This document shows, piece after piece, positions 36,076 to 45,765 of a stretch of 64,000 nt of DNA. Position numbers and translations under genes: made by a program. Source of the DNA: Ferrovibrio sp041906005 (GTDB lineage: Bacteria; Pseudomonadota; Alphaproteobacteria; Ferrovibrionales; Ferrovibrionaceae); NCBI RefSeq assembly GCF_041906005.1, contig NZ_JAYRJY010000001.1, positions 930,001-994,000 on the forward strand. Direction: 5' to 3'. The notes beneath the pieces are model-generated. The model did not search any database. It saw nothing but the letters and a program-made list of their open reading frames with translations, and was not told the DNA's origin. How positions within the stretch are numbered: position 1 is the first letter of the stretch; each line of letters opens with the position of its first letter.

Positions 36076-36855
36076 ATGAAATCCCGACGCATAACCCGCT
36101 TCATCCTGGCCGCATTCACGGCCCTGATCGCGATGCCGCTGATGGCCAGCGGCGTCAGCATCGCCACGGCCGAGCGCAAACACTGGTCGACCAGCCGCTG
36201 GGATTCCGCCGGTCTGGCGCCCGATCCGCTGTCGGTGACGGATGCCGTGGTGCAGGTCTATGCCGCCCGGGTCTGGGGCTGGCGCGGGGCTTTCGCGGTC
36301 CATACCTGGCTGGTGGTGAAACCGGCGGGCGCGGCAGGCTATACCCGCTATGAAGTGGTCGGCTGGGGCGGTTCACCGGTGCGGGTCAGCCAGCGGGTGC
36401 CCGACGGCTATTGGGCCGGCAATCCTCCGGAACTGCTGCATGACCTGCGCGGAGCGGAAGCCGCCGCCGCCATTCCGCTGCTGATCGCCACCGCCGAACG
36501 ATATCCCTACCGCGACGGCTATGTGATCTGGCCGGGGCCGAATTCGAACAGCTTCATCGCCTATCTGGCCCGCGAGGTTCCCGAACTGGGCCTGGAACTG
36601 CCGCCGACGGCCGTGGGCAAGGACTGGATCGGCACCGACCGTCTGTTTGCGCCCGCTCCCAGCGGTACCGGCTGGCAGGTTTCGCTGTTCGGCCTGGCCG
36701 GCATCACGGCCGCGGCGCGCGAGGGGCTGGAGTTGAATCTGCTGGGCCTGACCATCGGAGTCGATTTCCTGCGGCCTGCCCTGAAGCTGCCCGGCCTGGG
36801 GCGGTTGGGCCTGCCGGCCGGTAATGGTTCGCCGGTGGAAGAAACTGCTGGTTGA
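36076..36855 (+). CDS. DUF3750 family protein, exported or membrane-anchored
   Basis: A 259-residue protein with an N-terminal hydrophobic segment (FILAAFTALIAMPLMA), then a DUF3750 domain recognised by AFAVHTWLVVKPAGA, YRDGYVIWPGPNSNSF and AREVPELGLELPPTAVGKDW. The family is widespread in proteobacteria without a known role; its Asn/His-rich core hints at an enzyme fold. A terminator-like hairpin overlaps its 3' end, so the MNIO gene downstream is probably a separate unit. Confidence 0.8.
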   Translation: MKSRRITRFILAAFTALIAMPLMASGVSIATAERKHWSTSRWDSAGLAPDPLSVTDAVVQVYAARVWGWRGAFAVHTWLVVKPAGAAGYTRYEVVGWGGSPVRVSQRVPDGYWAGNPPELLHDLRGAEAAAAIPLLIATAERYPYRDGYVIWPGPNSNSFIAYLAREVPELGLELPPTAVGKDWIGTDRLFAPAPSGTGWQVSLFGLAGITAAAREGLELNLLGLTIGVDFLRPALKLPGLGRLGLPAGNGSPVEETAG

Positions 36856-36887
36856 TCTGATTTCTCGCTGAACTCGGCAGTTTTTTT
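36842..36887 (+). terminator. Possible terminator after the DUF3750 gene
   Basis: AAACTGC (36842-36848) can pair with GCAGTTT (36877-36883), and the second arm runs directly into seven T residues (36881-36887). The loop is long (28 bases), so the structure is only moderately convincing. Confidence 0.45.
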
Positions 36888-36981
36888 CTCAAATGGAATG
36901 CTACACTTGCAGGCGGCGCCGGAACCCTGGGACGCCAAACAGCCACCAGTGTGGGATGTCCATCGTGATCTGCAGACTGCC

Positions 36982-37935
36982 ATGACCGATCTGAAGCCGA
37001 TTGCCGAAAGGGATCAGGCTTCGCCGCGGCCGGCCGTCCTGGCACCGGAGCGGGTGGGGATCGGCCTGCGGCCGCCGCATCATCGCGACCTGCTCGACCA
37101 TCGCCCTGCTGTCGGCTGGCTGGATATCCATGCCGAAACCTATATGGGCGGCGGGGCGGCACGACATTACCTGGAACAGGCCCGCGCCCACTGGTCGGTG
37201 ACCGTGCAGGGCATCGGCCTGGGCCTGGGCGGCAGCGAGCTGCCCGACCATGACCATCTGGAGCGTCTGGCCCGGCTGGTCGACTGGCTGGAGCCGGCGC
37301 AGGTTTCCGAACATCTGGCCTGGACCGGCATCGACGGCCGCTATTACAACGACCGCCTGCCCCTGCCTTACACGCTGGAAAGCCTGGAGACCTGCCGGCG
37401 CAATGTCGACATCGTGCAGAGCCGGCTGAACCGCCCGATCCTGATGGCCAATCCCGCCACCTATCTGCGCTTCCGCGACAGCCAGATCGCCGAGGCGGAG
37501 TTCCTGACCCGCCTGAGCCAGCAAAGCGGCTGCGGCATCCTCTGCGATGTGAACAACCTTTATGTTTCCAGCGTGAACCATGTCGGCCGCGAGGCCGCGC
37601 CAGCGGTAGCCGAGGCCTATCTCGACAGCCTGCCAGCCACAGCGGTGCACCAGATCCGCCTGGCCGGCCACAGCGAGATCCAGGCCGACGACCGGCCACT
37701 GCTGATCGACGATCATGGCGCGCTGGTGGCCGAACCGGTCTGGCGTCTCTATGCCAGCGCGGTGCAGCGTTTCCCGTATGCGGCCACCCTGCTGGAATGG
37801 GACAGCAACCTGCCACCACTGGATCATCTGGTGGCCGAGGCCCGCCATGCCGAGCGCCAGCGCGCCGCGGCCCTGCGCCCCAGCAACGCAACCGATCCCG
37901 ACACCCTCGAGACGGATGATGAGCGCGCAGCTTGA
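36982..37935 (+). CDS. MNIO-family (DUF692) protein, bufferin/HvfB type, with altered iron ligands
   Basis: A 317-residue TIM-barrel protein of the multinuclear non-heme iron oxidase family (MbnB, TglH, BufB/HvfB), which modify Cys residues in ribosomal peptides. Family blocks are clear: RVGIGLRPPHH, SEHLAWTG, FNDLLPLPY-like YYNDRLPLPYTLESL, CDVNNLYVS, LAGHSEI and LLIDDHG. But positions that hold iron ligands in the family differ: Gln76 for the His of HG, Ala156 for the Glu of LEN, Arg226 for the first His of HLAGH; His111, Asp189, Asp243, His245 and Glu272 remain. A DUF2063 partner overlaps its end. No DUF2282-type precursor is present. An upstream in-frame ATG at 36898 is possible. Confidence 0.85.
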   Translation: MTDLKPIAERDQASPRPAVLAPERVGIGLRPPHHRDLLDHRPAVGWLDIHAETYMGGGAARHYLEQARAHWSVTVQGIGLGLGGSELPDHDHLERLARLVDWLEPAQVSEHLAWTGIDGRYYNDRLPLPYTLESLETCRRNVDIVQSRLNRPILMANPATYLRFRDSQIAEAEFLTRLSQQSGCGILCDVNNLYVSSVNHVGREAAPAVAEAYLDSLPATAVHQIRLAGHSEIQADDRPLLIDDHGALVAEPVWRLYASAVQRFPYAATLLEWDSNLPPLDHLVAEARHAERQRAAALRPSNATDPDTLETDDERAA

Positions 37936-38698
37936 TCTGCAACGGGAATTCGCCGAGGCGCTGACCGGCTCGCTTTGCACCATCGCCGAAAAGGTGATCG
38001 GTGATGCGATCCCGGCCGAAGGCCGCCTGCAGATCTATGCCAATCGCTTCCGCGCCGGATTGCTGGATGCCATCGCCGCCACGTTTCCCGTCACCCGCGC
38101 GCTGGTGGGCGAGGCCTTCTTCGCCCAGACGGCGCGCGACTACCTGATCTACGATCCGCCGCGCTCACCGATCCTGCATCTTTACGGCGCGGGCTTTCCG
38201 ACCTTCCTCGCCGCCCTGCCCGATCTGGCCGGCCATCATTACCTGCCCGACATCGCCGCCTTCGAATGGGCGCTGAACATCGCCGAGCATGCCGAGGATG
38301 CCACGTTGTTGCGCCCTGAAGACCTGCCCGACACGGATGCCACGGCGCAACTGGTGCTGCCGCTGCATCCTTCGGCCCAACGGCTTTCCACGCCATTCCC
38401 GGTCAGCGAGATATGGCAGGTGCACCAGCCGGAAGCCCCCTTTGTCGACCGTATCCAACTGGCCGGCAGCAGCGAACGCCTGCTGGTCTGGCGGCGCGAC
38501 ATCACCGTGCAATGGCGCAAGCTGGATCATGGCGAGGATCGTTTCCTGGCCGAGATTGCCGGCGGCGCCTCGCTCGGGCTTGCCGCGCTGGCCGCCGCCA
38601 GCGGCAGCGATTTCGACTTCCCCGCCAGTTTCAGCTGGATGCTGGATGGCGGCGTGTTCGCCCGCCCCGAGGCCCTCGCCTGGTCCAGCCAGGTATAG
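37919..38698 (+). CDS. DUF2063 protein (BufC/HvfC-type MNIO partner)
   Basis: A 259-residue protein with the DUF2063 'putative DNA-binding' domain at the N-terminus: IYANRFRAGLLDAIAATFPV, LVGEAFFAQTARDYL, YGAGFPTFLAALPDL and YLPDIAAFEWA are typical. In MbnB/MbnC and bufferin systems this protein binds the MNIO and recruits the precursor leader; DNA binding is not established. It overlaps the MNIO gene by 17 bp, a normal arrangement. Its 3' end overlaps the convergent M20 amidohydrolase gene by 172 bp. Confidence 0.87.
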   Translation: MSAQLDLQREFAEALTGSLCTIAEKVIGDAIPAEGRLQIYANRFRAGLLDAIAATFPVTRALVGEAFFAQTARDYLIYDPPRSPILHLYGAGFPTFLAALPDLAGHHYLPDIAAFEWALNIAEHAEDATLLRPEDLPDTDATAQLVLPLHPSAQRLSTPFPVSEIWQVHQPEAPFVDRIQLAGSSERLLVWRRDITVQWRKLDHGEDRFLAEIAGGASLGLAALAAASGSDFDFPASFSWMLDGGVFARPEALAWSSQV

Positions 38699-39957
38699 GC
38701 CGCGGCCAGCATCGCCTCTACGCCGGTGCGCAGCGTGGGGTGCAAAACGGGGGCATAGAAAGGCGAGTGGTTGACCGGCATCGCACCCGGATCGTCGCCG
38801 TTCATCGCCTTGGCAAATACTTCCGGATCGGTGCCACCGATCACCCAGAAAACCGAGGGCACGTTCCATGCCGTGCCGAACAGGCCGAAATCCTCGCTGC
38901 CCGAAGCGGCCTCCACCGCCACGACGCGATCGCCACCGAACCAGCCCTTCATGCCATCCACCGTGCGCGCCGTGGCGGCCTCGTCATTGAAGGTAAGCGG
39001 GAACTGGCTGATCACCGAGAATTCGGGCGGCTTGGGTGCGCCGGAGGCCTGGGCCTCGGCTTCGATGATCCGTTTCACCGAGGCCAGCACGCGCTGACGC
39101 ACGTTTTCCTTGAAGGTGCGGATATTGAGCCGCAGCAGCGCCTCGTCGGGAATGACGTTCTCGTTGAAGCCGGACTGGATGGTGCCGACGGTGACCACCG
39201 CGCTGTCGGCCATCGCCACTTCGCGCGACACCACGGTCTGCAGCCGCATCACCGTGGCCGAGGCCATGACGACCGGATCGATGCTGTTCTGCGGTTTGGA
39301 CCCATGGGCGCCGCGGCCGAACAGCTTTACCTCCCAGCTATCGGCGGCCGACATCGCCACGCCCGACTTGTAGCCGATGCGGCCGGCCGGCAGGGGAATG
39401 ACATGCTGGCCCAGCGAAACGGTAGGCTTGGGGAAGCGCTTCACCATGCCGTCCTCCAGCATGGCGCGGGCGCCGGCACCGGTTTCCTCGGCGGGCTGGA
39501 ACACGGCCATCACCGTGCCCTTCCAGGTATCGCGCGCTTCCGCAAGCAGCTTGCACACCGCCATCAACCAGGTGACGTGAAAGTCATGCCCGCAGGCATG
39601 CATGATCGACACCGACTGGCCGAAACGGTCGGTGCCGGTCTGCTCGCTGGCGAAAGGCAGGCCGGTCTTTTCCTTCACCGGCAAACCATCCATGTCGGCG
39701 CGCAACAGGATCACCGGGCCATCGCCATTTTTCAGCAGGCCGACCACGCCGGTCTTGCCCACGCCGGGATGCACCTCGAAGCCATGCTTGTCGAGCCAGG
39801 CTGCGGCAATACCGGCCGTGCGGATTTCCTGCATCGACAATTCCGGATGCTTGTGCAGGTCGATGTAGATTTTCTCCAGCTCCGGCATCAGGGCGTCAAT
39901 CCTGGCAAAGACGGCAGCTTTCTGAGGCGCGAGACTGGTGCGGGCGGGAGCGTTCAT
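38527..39957 (-). CDS. M20-family amidohydrolase (hippurate/IAA-amino acid hydrolase type)
   Basis: A 476-residue metalloamidase. Metal-binding motifs: ADMDGLPVKEKTGLPFAS, MHACGHDFHVTWLM and FQPAEETGAGARAML, then the dimer-domain FGRGAHGSKP. Family members deacylate N-acyl amino acids. The conserved domain ends at LAAAYTWLDQA, near base 38695; the frame then stays open for about 55 more residues of low-complexity sequence antisense to the DUF2063 gene, so the true stop is either 38527 as seen or the tail is a recent read-through. Start ATG 39957. Confidence 0.88.
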   Translation of the reverse strand: MNAPARTSLAPQKAAVFARIDALMPELEKIYIDLHKHPELSMQEIRTAGIAAAWLDKHGFEVHPGVGKTGVVGLLKNGDGPVILLRADMDGLPVKEKTGLPFASEQTGTDRFGQSVSIMHACGHDFHVTWLMAVCKLLAEARDTWKGTVMAVFQPAEETGAGARAMLEDGMVKRFPKPTVSLGQHVIPLPAGRIGYKSGVAMSAADSWEVKLFGRGAHGSKPQNSIDPVVMASATVMRLQTVVSREVAMADSAVVTVGTIQSGFNENVIPDEALLRLNIRTFKENVRQRVLASVKRIIEAEAQASGAPKPPEFSVISQFPLTFNDEAATARTVDGMKGWFGGDRVVAVEAASGSEDFGLFGTAWNVPSVFWVIGGTDPEVFAKAMNGDDPGAMPVNHSPFYAPVLHPTLRTGVEAMLAAAYTWLDQARASGRANTPPSSIQLKLAGKSKSLPLAAASAASPSEAPPAISARKRSSP

Positions 39958-39988
39958 GGATAGCGGGTCCGGGGTTGGAGAGGCAGGA

Positions 39989-40273
39989 TCACTTGTATTC
40001 CCTGAAAGCCGGCGCATTGCCGGCGCGCAGGCGCGGCAGGCCTGACAACAGGGCTTCGGCTTCGGCGCCCTCGCCGATCTCGTCCAGCAGGGCGAGGATT
40101 TCCTGGCCGATGCGCAGGGCATCGCCGGGCGGCAGGGCTTCGGGATGTTCGATAAGCGCGAGCAGGTCGAGGATGCGCTGCTGCTGATACTGGCGATGCC
40201 AGTCGGGCGTGCCGATCTGACCCGAAAGGTCCATCAGGTCGGCATCGGACTGCATCTGGCAACGCTGGCACAT
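39989..40273 (-). CDS. Small hypothetical protein with N-terminal CxxC
   Basis: A 94-residue protein, MCQRCQMQSDADLM at the start, then predicted helices (RILDLLALIEHPEALP, GQEILALLDEIGEGAEAEALL). The CxxC pair could bind a metal, but no other cysteines are present. It is 31 bp upstream of the M20 gene on the same strand and may be cotranscribed. No family recognised; coding is plausible rather than certain. Confidence 0.5.
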   Translation of the reverse strand: MCQRCQMQSDADLMDLSGQIGTPDWHRQYQQQRILDLLALIEHPEALPPGDALRIGQEILALLDEIGEGAEAEALLSGLPRLRAGNAPAFREYK

Positions 40274-40364
40274 GCCATGCTCGTGATTGAATAACGACTG
40301 CGGGATTAGACCGGATCATCCCGATACGGTCAATGCAGGTATTGCCGTTACACTATCCGCGAGC

Positions 40365-41579
40365 TCAGGCCGCGCGACGTCCAGCCCAGTACAAAGCGAG
40401 CGGACCAATCAGCGCACCAATTCCCATCACGGCAAGGCCAAGGCCCCAGCTTGCGACAGTCTGGCCGTCCAGCATGCGCTCGGCCTGATCGAGCGCGAAG
40501 CCGACGCAGAGTGGGCCGAGCACCGAGATGCCAAAACCCAGCGCGGAATGCAGCGCCATGGTGGAGCCGCGGTGCTCGGGCTCGGCGGCAGCCATCATGC
40601 CGGAGGTGAGCGCACCGGAATCGCCGCAGATGAAAACGAAATACACCGCGCAGTAGAGCAGCACGACCCAGGCTGGCAGAATGGCGGTAAAGCCCATCAG
40701 CACGCCCATGATACCCGAGATTCCCATGATCAGGATCAGGGCGCGGCGACGGCCGATCTTCAGCGCAAGCTCGTTCCCCAGCAGACTGGCCGGCAGGCCG
40801 ATCAGGGTGACGATGGCGGCCAGAACGGTGGGACTGGGCAAACTGGCCGCAAGGGCGGCGTCACGCGCCAGCACAAAAACAAAGAATGCCGTAACCCAGG
40901 CGCGCATGGCGGTGAGTTCAAAGCCATGGGCGGCATAGCCAATGATGTAGCCCATGGCATCGCGGTTGCGCAGCACCGGACGCAACGCAAAGCCGGCCCT
41001 GGCGCCGGCCTCGGCACCGGGCGGGGTCTGCGGCTTCAGCAAAATCCAGGCGAGAATTGCGGCGATCAGGCTGCCCAGGCCGATCCCCGCGAAACTCCAG
41101 CGCCAGCCATACCATTCAGCCAGCAGGCCGGTGATGGTGAAACTGAGGGAAATGGCGATGGAATAGCTGGCGGTATAGAAGGTGACGGCGCGGCTCTGCT
41201 CGCCACCCTTGAGGCGATCGGTCAGCGCACGCAGGCCGGGCATGTAGACCGCCGCCTGTCCGGCACCGCCGATGGCGCGCAGCAACAAACCGGACCAGAA
41301 ATCATCGGCAAAAACGGCAAAGGCCAGTGTGCTGATGCCGGTGACGGCACTGCCGATGATGAAAATAACCCGGGCATCGACACGGTCGGTCAGCATCACC
41401 GCCGGCGTCACCAGCAGCATGTAGCCGAGATAATAAATACCCGCGATCCAGCCGGCCTCGGTATTGCTGAGACCCCAGGCGGCAATGAAATCGGGCAGCA
41501 GGGCGGGGAAGCTGGCGATGGGCAGAATCGCTAGCACCTCCAGCGCGGAGAGCAGCAGAATCAGGCGACGCGAGGACAT
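40365..41579 (-). CDS. MFS transporter
   Basis: A 404-residue major facilitator with 12 predicted helices. The loop 2-3 motif reads TDRVDARVIFIIG, a weak form of GxxxDRxGRR; the second half has LALKIGRRRALIL. The EHRGSTMALHSALGFG segment is seen in aromatic/cyanate-like MFS groups. Substrate not known. It lies divergent from the Tat-exported hydrolase. Confidence 0.85.
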   Translation of the reverse strand: MSSRRLILLLSALEVLAILPIASFPALLPDFIAAWGLSNTEAGWIAGIYYLGYMLLVTPAVMLTDRVDARVIFIIGSAVTGISTLAFAVFADDFWSGLLLRAIGGAGQAAVYMPGLRALTDRLKGGEQSRAVTFYTASYSIAISLSFTITGLLAEWYGWRWSFAGIGLGSLIAAILAWILLKPQTPPGAEAGARAGFALRPVLRNRDAMGYIIGYAAHGFELTAMRAWVTAFFVFVLARDAALAASLPSPTVLAAIVTLIGLPASLLGNELALKIGRRRALILIMGISGIMGVLMGFTAILPAWVVLLYCAVYFVFICGDSGALTSGMMAAAEPEHRGSTMALHSALGFGISVLGPLCVGFALDQAERMLDGQTVASWGLGLAVMGIGALIGPLALYWAGRRAA

Positions 41580-41697
41580 GGCTGGCGGGACGGGGGGAAC
41601 ATGATATCGTTGTCACACAGTATTCACCGATCTCGCCTAAACCGCCAGAGGCAACCGCTTGCCGGCCCAAGCCTCGGCACATGATCAGGGAAACGCC

Positions 41698-43062
41698 ATG
41701 TCGATCCGCCAGCCCGTTATCACCCGCCGTCATTTCCTCGCCGGTTCCGCCGCATTGGGCTTCGCGACCGCCCTGCCCGGCTGCGCCGCCCGTTTCGGCC
41801 AGGCCGCGCCCATCGTGTTCGTTCATGGCAACGGCGATACGGCCGCGCTCTGGCACACCACCTTCTGGCGATGGGAAAGCAACGGCTTCGATACCGACCG
41901 GCTGTTCGCCATCGATTTCCCCTATCCGCTGGCGCGCAACGTGGATGCGACCTATCAGGCTTACCGTTCGTCTTCGGCCGATCAGCGCGAACAGCTGGCC
42001 GCCTTCGTGGCCGAGGCCAAACGGCGCACCGGCGCGCCGAAAGTGGTTCTGGTCGGCTCCTCACGCGGCGGCAATGCGATCCGCAACTACATCAAGAATG
42101 GCGGCGGCGCGGCCCATGTGAGTCATGCCGTTCTGTGCGGCACGCCCAACCATGGCGTGCTGGTTTCCGACAAGGCGCTGGTGGGCAGCGAGTTCAACGG
42201 CGCCTCGCCTTTCCTGCGCCAGTTGAACGAAGGTCCCACGGAAGTGGTGCCAGGCGTGGCCTGGATGACCACGCGCAGCGACAACGCCGACAAGTTCGCG
42301 CAGGCCGACGGCGCGGCCCTGGGCATGCCCGGCCAGCCGACCGGCGTAACGGCGGAAGGCCCGGCCCTGAAAGGCGCCAAGGACGTGGTGCTGGCCGGGC
42401 TGGACCATCGCGAGGTGGCCTTTCATCCGAAAGCCTTCGCCGCGGTCTGGGAATTCGTCATGGGCGGCGCACCGGCCACCACCGGCATCAGCAGCGAGAG
42501 CAGCCCGCTGCTGAACGGCAAGGTGAACGACATGGTGCGTGGCGCGGGCACCAACCTGCCGGTGGCCGGCGCCGTGGTCGAGGTTTACGAAACCGACCCC
42601 AAGACCGGCGTGCGGCGCGCGCTGGTGCACAAGCAGACCACGGGCGAGGATGGTTATTGGGGCCCGTTCCGCGGCTCCAGCCGGGCCACCTATGAATTCG
42701 TGATCAGCACGCCGGACCACCCGACCACGCATATCTACCGCTCACCCTTCGCGCGCTCGTCGCAGATCGTGCATCTGCGCCCGGGCGTGCTGACCGACAA
42801 GGACAAGGCGGCGGCCTCCAGCGTGACGATCAGCCGGCCGCGCGGCTATTTCGGCGCCGCTCGCGGCGACATCGTCACCTTCGACGGCCAGCCCGGCCCG
42901 GGCATCCCGCCCGGCATTCCGGTGAACTCGACCTCCACCCTGCTGCTGCCCGCCGGCACGGCCCAGCGCAGCGTGACCTGCCGCTTCAACGACGAGGTGA
43001 TCGCGGTGCAGTCATGGCCGGTGGCCGACAACCGCGTGGTGATCGCGGAATTGCATTATTGA
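41698..43062 (+). CDS. Tat-exported alpha/beta hydrolase with C-terminal beta domain
   Basis: A 454-residue protein. A twin-arginine signal (ITRRHFLAGSAALGFATALPGC) with a possible lipobox Cys is followed by a lipase-like fold: VFVHGNGDTAALW, nucleophile elbow VGSSRGGNAIR and a probable catalytic His in LDHREVAFHPKAF. From ~290 a beta-rich region (VAGAVVEVYETDPKTG) resembles carboxypeptidase-regulatory domains. It likely cleaves a polymer or ester outside the cytoplasm; a link to polyhydroxyalkanoate or lipid esters is possible but unproven. Start ATG 41698 is 39 bp inside a longer frame. Confidence 0.82.
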   Translation: MSIRQPVITRRHFLAGSAALGFATALPGCAARFGQAAPIVFVHGNGDTAALWHTTFWRWESNGFDTDRLFAIDFPYPLARNVDATYQAYRSSSADQREQLAAFVAEAKRRTGAPKVVLVGSSRGGNAIRNYIKNGGGAAHVSHAVLCGTPNHGVLVSDKALVGSEFNGASPFLRQLNEGPTEVVPGVAWMTTRSDNADKFAQADGAALGMPGQPTGVTAEGPALKGAKDVVLAGLDHREVAFHPKAFAAVWEFVMGGAPATTGISSESSPLLNGKVNDMVRGAGTNLPVAGAVVEVYETDPKTGVRRALVHKQTTGEDGYWGPFRGSSRATYEFVISTPDHPTTHIYRSPFARSSQIVHLRPGVLTDKDKAAASSVTISRPRGYFGAARGDIVTFDGQPGPGIPPGIPVNSTSTLLLPAGTAQRSVTCRFNDEVIAVQSWPVADNRVVIAELHY

Positions 43063-43069
43063 TGGCGCC

Positions 43070-43948
43070 TTAACGCCGGATCAGCAGCAGGCCGCCAGCC
43101 ACGATCAGAGCCGCGCCCAGCAGCGTGGCGAGCGTGGGCAGGTCGCCGAAGCCGATCCAGCCGATCAGCGCGGCAAAGACCAGCGCGCTGTAGCCGAACG
43201 GCGCCAGCCAGGCGGCATCGGCCAGGCGATAGGCCTGCACGTTGCACATCTGGCCGGCGATCGCCATCGGCCCGAGCAGACAAAGCGCGGCCAGTTCCCA
43301 CGCCGGCGCCGGCTGCCACAGCATCAGCATCGGCAGAACCAGCAGCAGGGCGGCGAAGCCATTCACATGCAGCAGCATGGACAGCATGCTTTCATGGCGC
43401 GACAGCACCTTGATCAGGATCACTTCACAGGCGGTGAGGAAGGCGCCGGCGATCATCGCCAGCGGCGCGATACCGATGGGAAACGAAAATCCCGCCGCCG
43501 CTTCGGGAGCATTGCCGCGCACGATCACAACCGCGCCGGCCAGGCAAAGCGCGGCCGCCAGCACCTGCATCATGCTGACCCGTTCGCGCAGCAACAGCAC
43601 GGCCAGCGCCATGACGAACACGCCCTGCAGCAAGGCCAGCGCCGAGGCATCGGCCAGCGGCATATGGGTGGCGCCATAGATCGAGCAGGCGCCGCCACCC
43701 ACGCCACACAGCGCACGGACGAAATGCAGATGCCGACGGCCGGTATTCAGGATGCTGCGCGGCGGGATGCGACGGGCAGCCACGATGCTGCCAACCGTGG
43801 CGAAGCCGCTGACATAGCGGATGAACACGATCTGGATCGCCGGCACCAGACCGCCGGTCAGCTTGCCCGAGGCATAAAGCAGCGAGAAGGCCAGCGCCGC
43901 GCCCAGCACCCAGAGAGCGGCGCGAATCTTTACATCGAGGAGAGGCAT
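43070..43948 (-). CDS. EamA/DMT-family transporter
   Basis: A 292-residue membrane protein with ten predicted helices in two EamA repeats, e.g. ADASALALLQGVFVMALAVLLLRE and IAGQMCNVQAYRLADAAWLAPF. Members export amino acids or metabolites. No substrate clue. It ends 7 bp from the convergent hydrolase stop and starts downstream of the lpd terminator. Confidence 0.88.
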   Translation of the reverse strand: MPLLDVKIRAALWVLGAALAFSLLYASGKLTGGLVPAIQIVFIRYVSGFATVGSIVAARRIPPRSILNTGRRHLHFVRALCGVGGGACSIYGATHMPLADASALALLQGVFVMALAVLLLRERVSMMQVLAAALCLAGAVVIVRGNAPEAAAGFSFPIGIAPLAMIAGAFLTACEVILIKVLSRHESMLSMLLHVNGFAALLLVLPMLMLWQPAPAWELAALCLLGPMAIAGQMCNVQAYRLADAAWLAPFGYSALVFAALIGWIGFGDLPTLATLLGAALIVAGGLLLIRR

Positions 43949-43961
43949 ACGAGCCGGAGTC

Positions 43962-43995
43962 TAAAACGAAAAGGGCGGCCCTGCAGCCGCCCTTT
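43962..43995 (-). terminator. Rho-independent terminator of the suc-lpd operon
   Basis: AAAGGGCGGC (43970-43979) pairs perfectly with GCCGCCCTTT (43986-43995) around a 6-base loop. Read on the minus strand the stem is followed by TCGTTTTAG, after the lpd stop at 44017. Confidence 0.85.
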
Positions 43996-44016
43996 CCACA
44001 TCCTGATGCCTGTGTG

Positions 44017-45420
<1,404 letters not shown>

Positions 45421-45438
45421 GTGTGAATCTCCCAAACC

Positions 45439-45753
45439 CTAAAAAGCCAGCGGACCGAAAACACCGCCGCCGGCGGCTTTGAACACGCGTGTATTCTGGC
45501 TGCCCTGCAGAATGCCGCTGCCGACCAGATCGGCCAGCATGGTGCGGTAATCAGAGGAATCCTTCACCGCGTCGACGGCAGTCTGGTCGCGCCACAGACT
45601 GATGGTGCGCCACTCATCGGAATCATAGGTGAAGAAGCAGCCCAGGCAGCCATCCTGGTTACGGAAAAACGGTTCCAGTCGGCTGCGGGCAAAAGCGACC
45701 AGATCGTCCAGGCGGGCGAGGGTGAACCCCGTGCTCCAGACCCGGACGATCAT
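45439..45753 (-). CDS. Antibiotic biosynthesis monooxygenase-like (ABM) protein
   Basis: A 104-residue dimeric alpha/beta-barrel type protein: FRNQDGCLGCFFTYDSDEWRTI and SLWRDQTAVDAVKDSSDYR are typical of ABM domains. Such proteins can be cofactor-free oxygenases or heme-binding, but many have no known activity. It is inserted between sucB and lpd, 12 bp after sucB and 18 bp before lpd, so it is cotranscribed with the 2-oxoglutarate dehydrogenase genes. Confidence 0.72.
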   Translation of the reverse strand: MIVRVWSTGFTLARLDDLVAFARSRLEPFFRNQDGCLGCFFTYDSDEWRTISLWRDQTAVDAVKDSSDYRTMLADLVGSGILQGSQNTRVFKAAGGGVFGPLAF

Positions 45754-45765
45754 CGGTCTCTAACC

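Noticed and set aside
36898..36981. Upstream in-frame ATG of the MNIO gene, or a separate precursor peptide in this segment
   Set aside because: The 28 encoded residues contain no cysteine and no leader-like pattern, so they do not look like an MNIO substrate; ATG 36982 gives a more typical N-terminus.
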